DNA of 6,169 nucleotides from Chitinophaga pinensis (GTDB taxonomy: Bacteria; Bacteroidota; Bacteroidia; UKL13-3), in assembly GCA_945876985.1 (NCBI GenBank), contig CAMCQX010000106.1, positions 1-6,169 of the forward strand, written 5' to 3'. Shown one piece after another: positions 6,003-6,169 of this stretch (its first letter is position 1; every line of letters starts with the position of its first letter). The notes under the pieces are model-generated. The model had not been told where the DNA came from, made no database searches, and saw only the letters and a list, made by a program, of their open reading frames with translations. Both the position numbers and the translations under genes were made by a program.

Positions 6003-6013
6003 ATTATAATAAG

Positions 6014-6169
6014 CTAAACCTCTTTTTCCCATTTAGCAACCACACTTGTTGCCAATGCATTTCCTAACACATTTGTAGCGCTTCTAAACATATCGCAAAA
6101 ATGGTCAATTGGTAAAATTAAAGCAATTCCTTCAATTGGAATTTTGAACATTCCACAAGTGGCCGCTAC
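6014..6169 (-). CDS. C-terminus of a dicarboxylate/amino acid:cation symporter (partial)
   Basis: The last 51 codons of a minus-strand gene, with its TAG stop at 6016-6014; the rest lies beyond the right edge. The fragment starts VAATCGMFKIPIEGIALILP, continues IDHFCDMFRSATN and ends VLGNALATSVVAKWEKEV. This matches the last hairpin and TM8 of the DAACS (GltP/GltT/DctA) family, inner-membrane trimers that import glutamate, aspartate or C4-dicarboxylates with H+ or Na+. The D-x2-R-x3-N pattern corresponds to D394, R397 and N401 of the archaeal GltPh, where the arginine binds the substrate side-chain carboxylate, so an acidic substrate is likely. The position equivalent to GltPh D405 is Asn (VLGN), as in DctA-type members (NLVGN, from memory), which leans toward a dicarboxylate carrier without proving it. 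The gene converges on the glycosyltransferase across the repeat region. Confidence 0.88.
   Translation of the reverse strand, partial: VAATCGMFKIPIEGIALILPIDHFCDMFRSATNVLGNALATSVVAKWEKEV

Larger units (their letters stand above)
5743..6013. repeat. composite intergenic repeat region between convergent genes
   Basis: These 271 bases hold no convincing gene and are dense in short repeats. A 9-bp unit AATCTGTGN occurs in three groups: two units on the minus strand (5763-5780), two on the plus strand (5911-5928) and three on the plus strand (5971-5997). Between them lie a small palindrome (5795-5810), a strong one (5871-5888) and a hairpin (5934-5958). GCCACAGATT at 5762-5771 and its reverse complement at 5989-5998 could be the ends of a MITE-like unit of about 237 bases, but the flanks are only A-rich and show no clear target duplication. 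No transposase is present. From memory, similar CACAGATT and CCCGAT...ATCGGG repeats are widespread between genes in Bacteroidota, so this is likely a dispersed repeat family. The role may be transcript-end processing or none. Confidence 0.75.

Noticed and set aside
5743..6013. A CRISPR array, because of the direct repeats.
   Set aside because: There are only two 24-bp copies, the gap between them is 45 bases, the repeats are made of internal 9-bp units, and no cas gene is nearby.
5858..6067. A 69-codon + strand reading frame with two VICEICGK motifs that look like zinc-binding C-x2-C pairs.
   Set aside because: It starts at a TTG, and the motifs are just the 24-bp direct repeat read twice in the same frame. 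It also runs into the symporter gene on the other strand.

Overview
The window reads as chromosomal DNA of an AT-rich member of the phylum Bacteroidota. The evidence is three secreted proteins in a row with type IX secretion system (T9SS) C-terminal sorting domains or a relative of them (YPNP-type start, short beta-rich tail). AT-rich codon use, no clear Shine-Dalgarno sequences and cytoplasmic genes with Bacteroidota-like features agree with this. Genus cannot be told from the sequence.

Layout, left to right. (1) Bases 1-117 hold the last 38 codons of a + strand gene whose C-terminus looks like a zinc ribbon. (2) Bases 119-3476 are a three-gene minus-strand operon, transcribed right to left. 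It starts with a 166-aa Kazal-type protease inhibitor carrying a divergent T9SS-like tail. Two tandem paralogues of about 470 aa follow, of the LVIVD-repeat 'choice-of-anchor B' beta-propeller family, each with a signal peptide and a T9SS sorting domain. Gaps between the genes are 22 and 24 bases. (3) Bases 3477-3663 are a divergent intergenic region. (4) Bases 3664-5742 are a two-gene + strand unit: a histidine phosphatase (phosphoglycerate-mutase superfamily) and, 24 bases on, a multi-pass GT-C/GT39-like membrane glycosyltransferase. (5) Bases 5743-6013 separate two convergent genes and are packed with short repeats: 9-bp AATCTGTGN units in both orientations, a 17-bp inverted repeat, a 24-bp direct repeat and several palindromes. 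(6) Bases 6014-6169 hold the 3' end, on the minus strand, of a dicarboxylate/amino acid:cation symporter.

The minus-strand operon probably supplies three exported proteins, secreted or bound to the cell surface through the T9SS. The + strand pair is probably involved in lipid-linked glycan or cell-envelope work, but the phosphatase substrate and the sugar acceptor cannot be read from sequence. No mobile-element gene, CRISPR array, tRNA or rRNA was seen. The features most worth following up are the T9SS operon that pairs a Kazal inhibitor with duplicated propellers, and the composite repeat element at 5743-6013.
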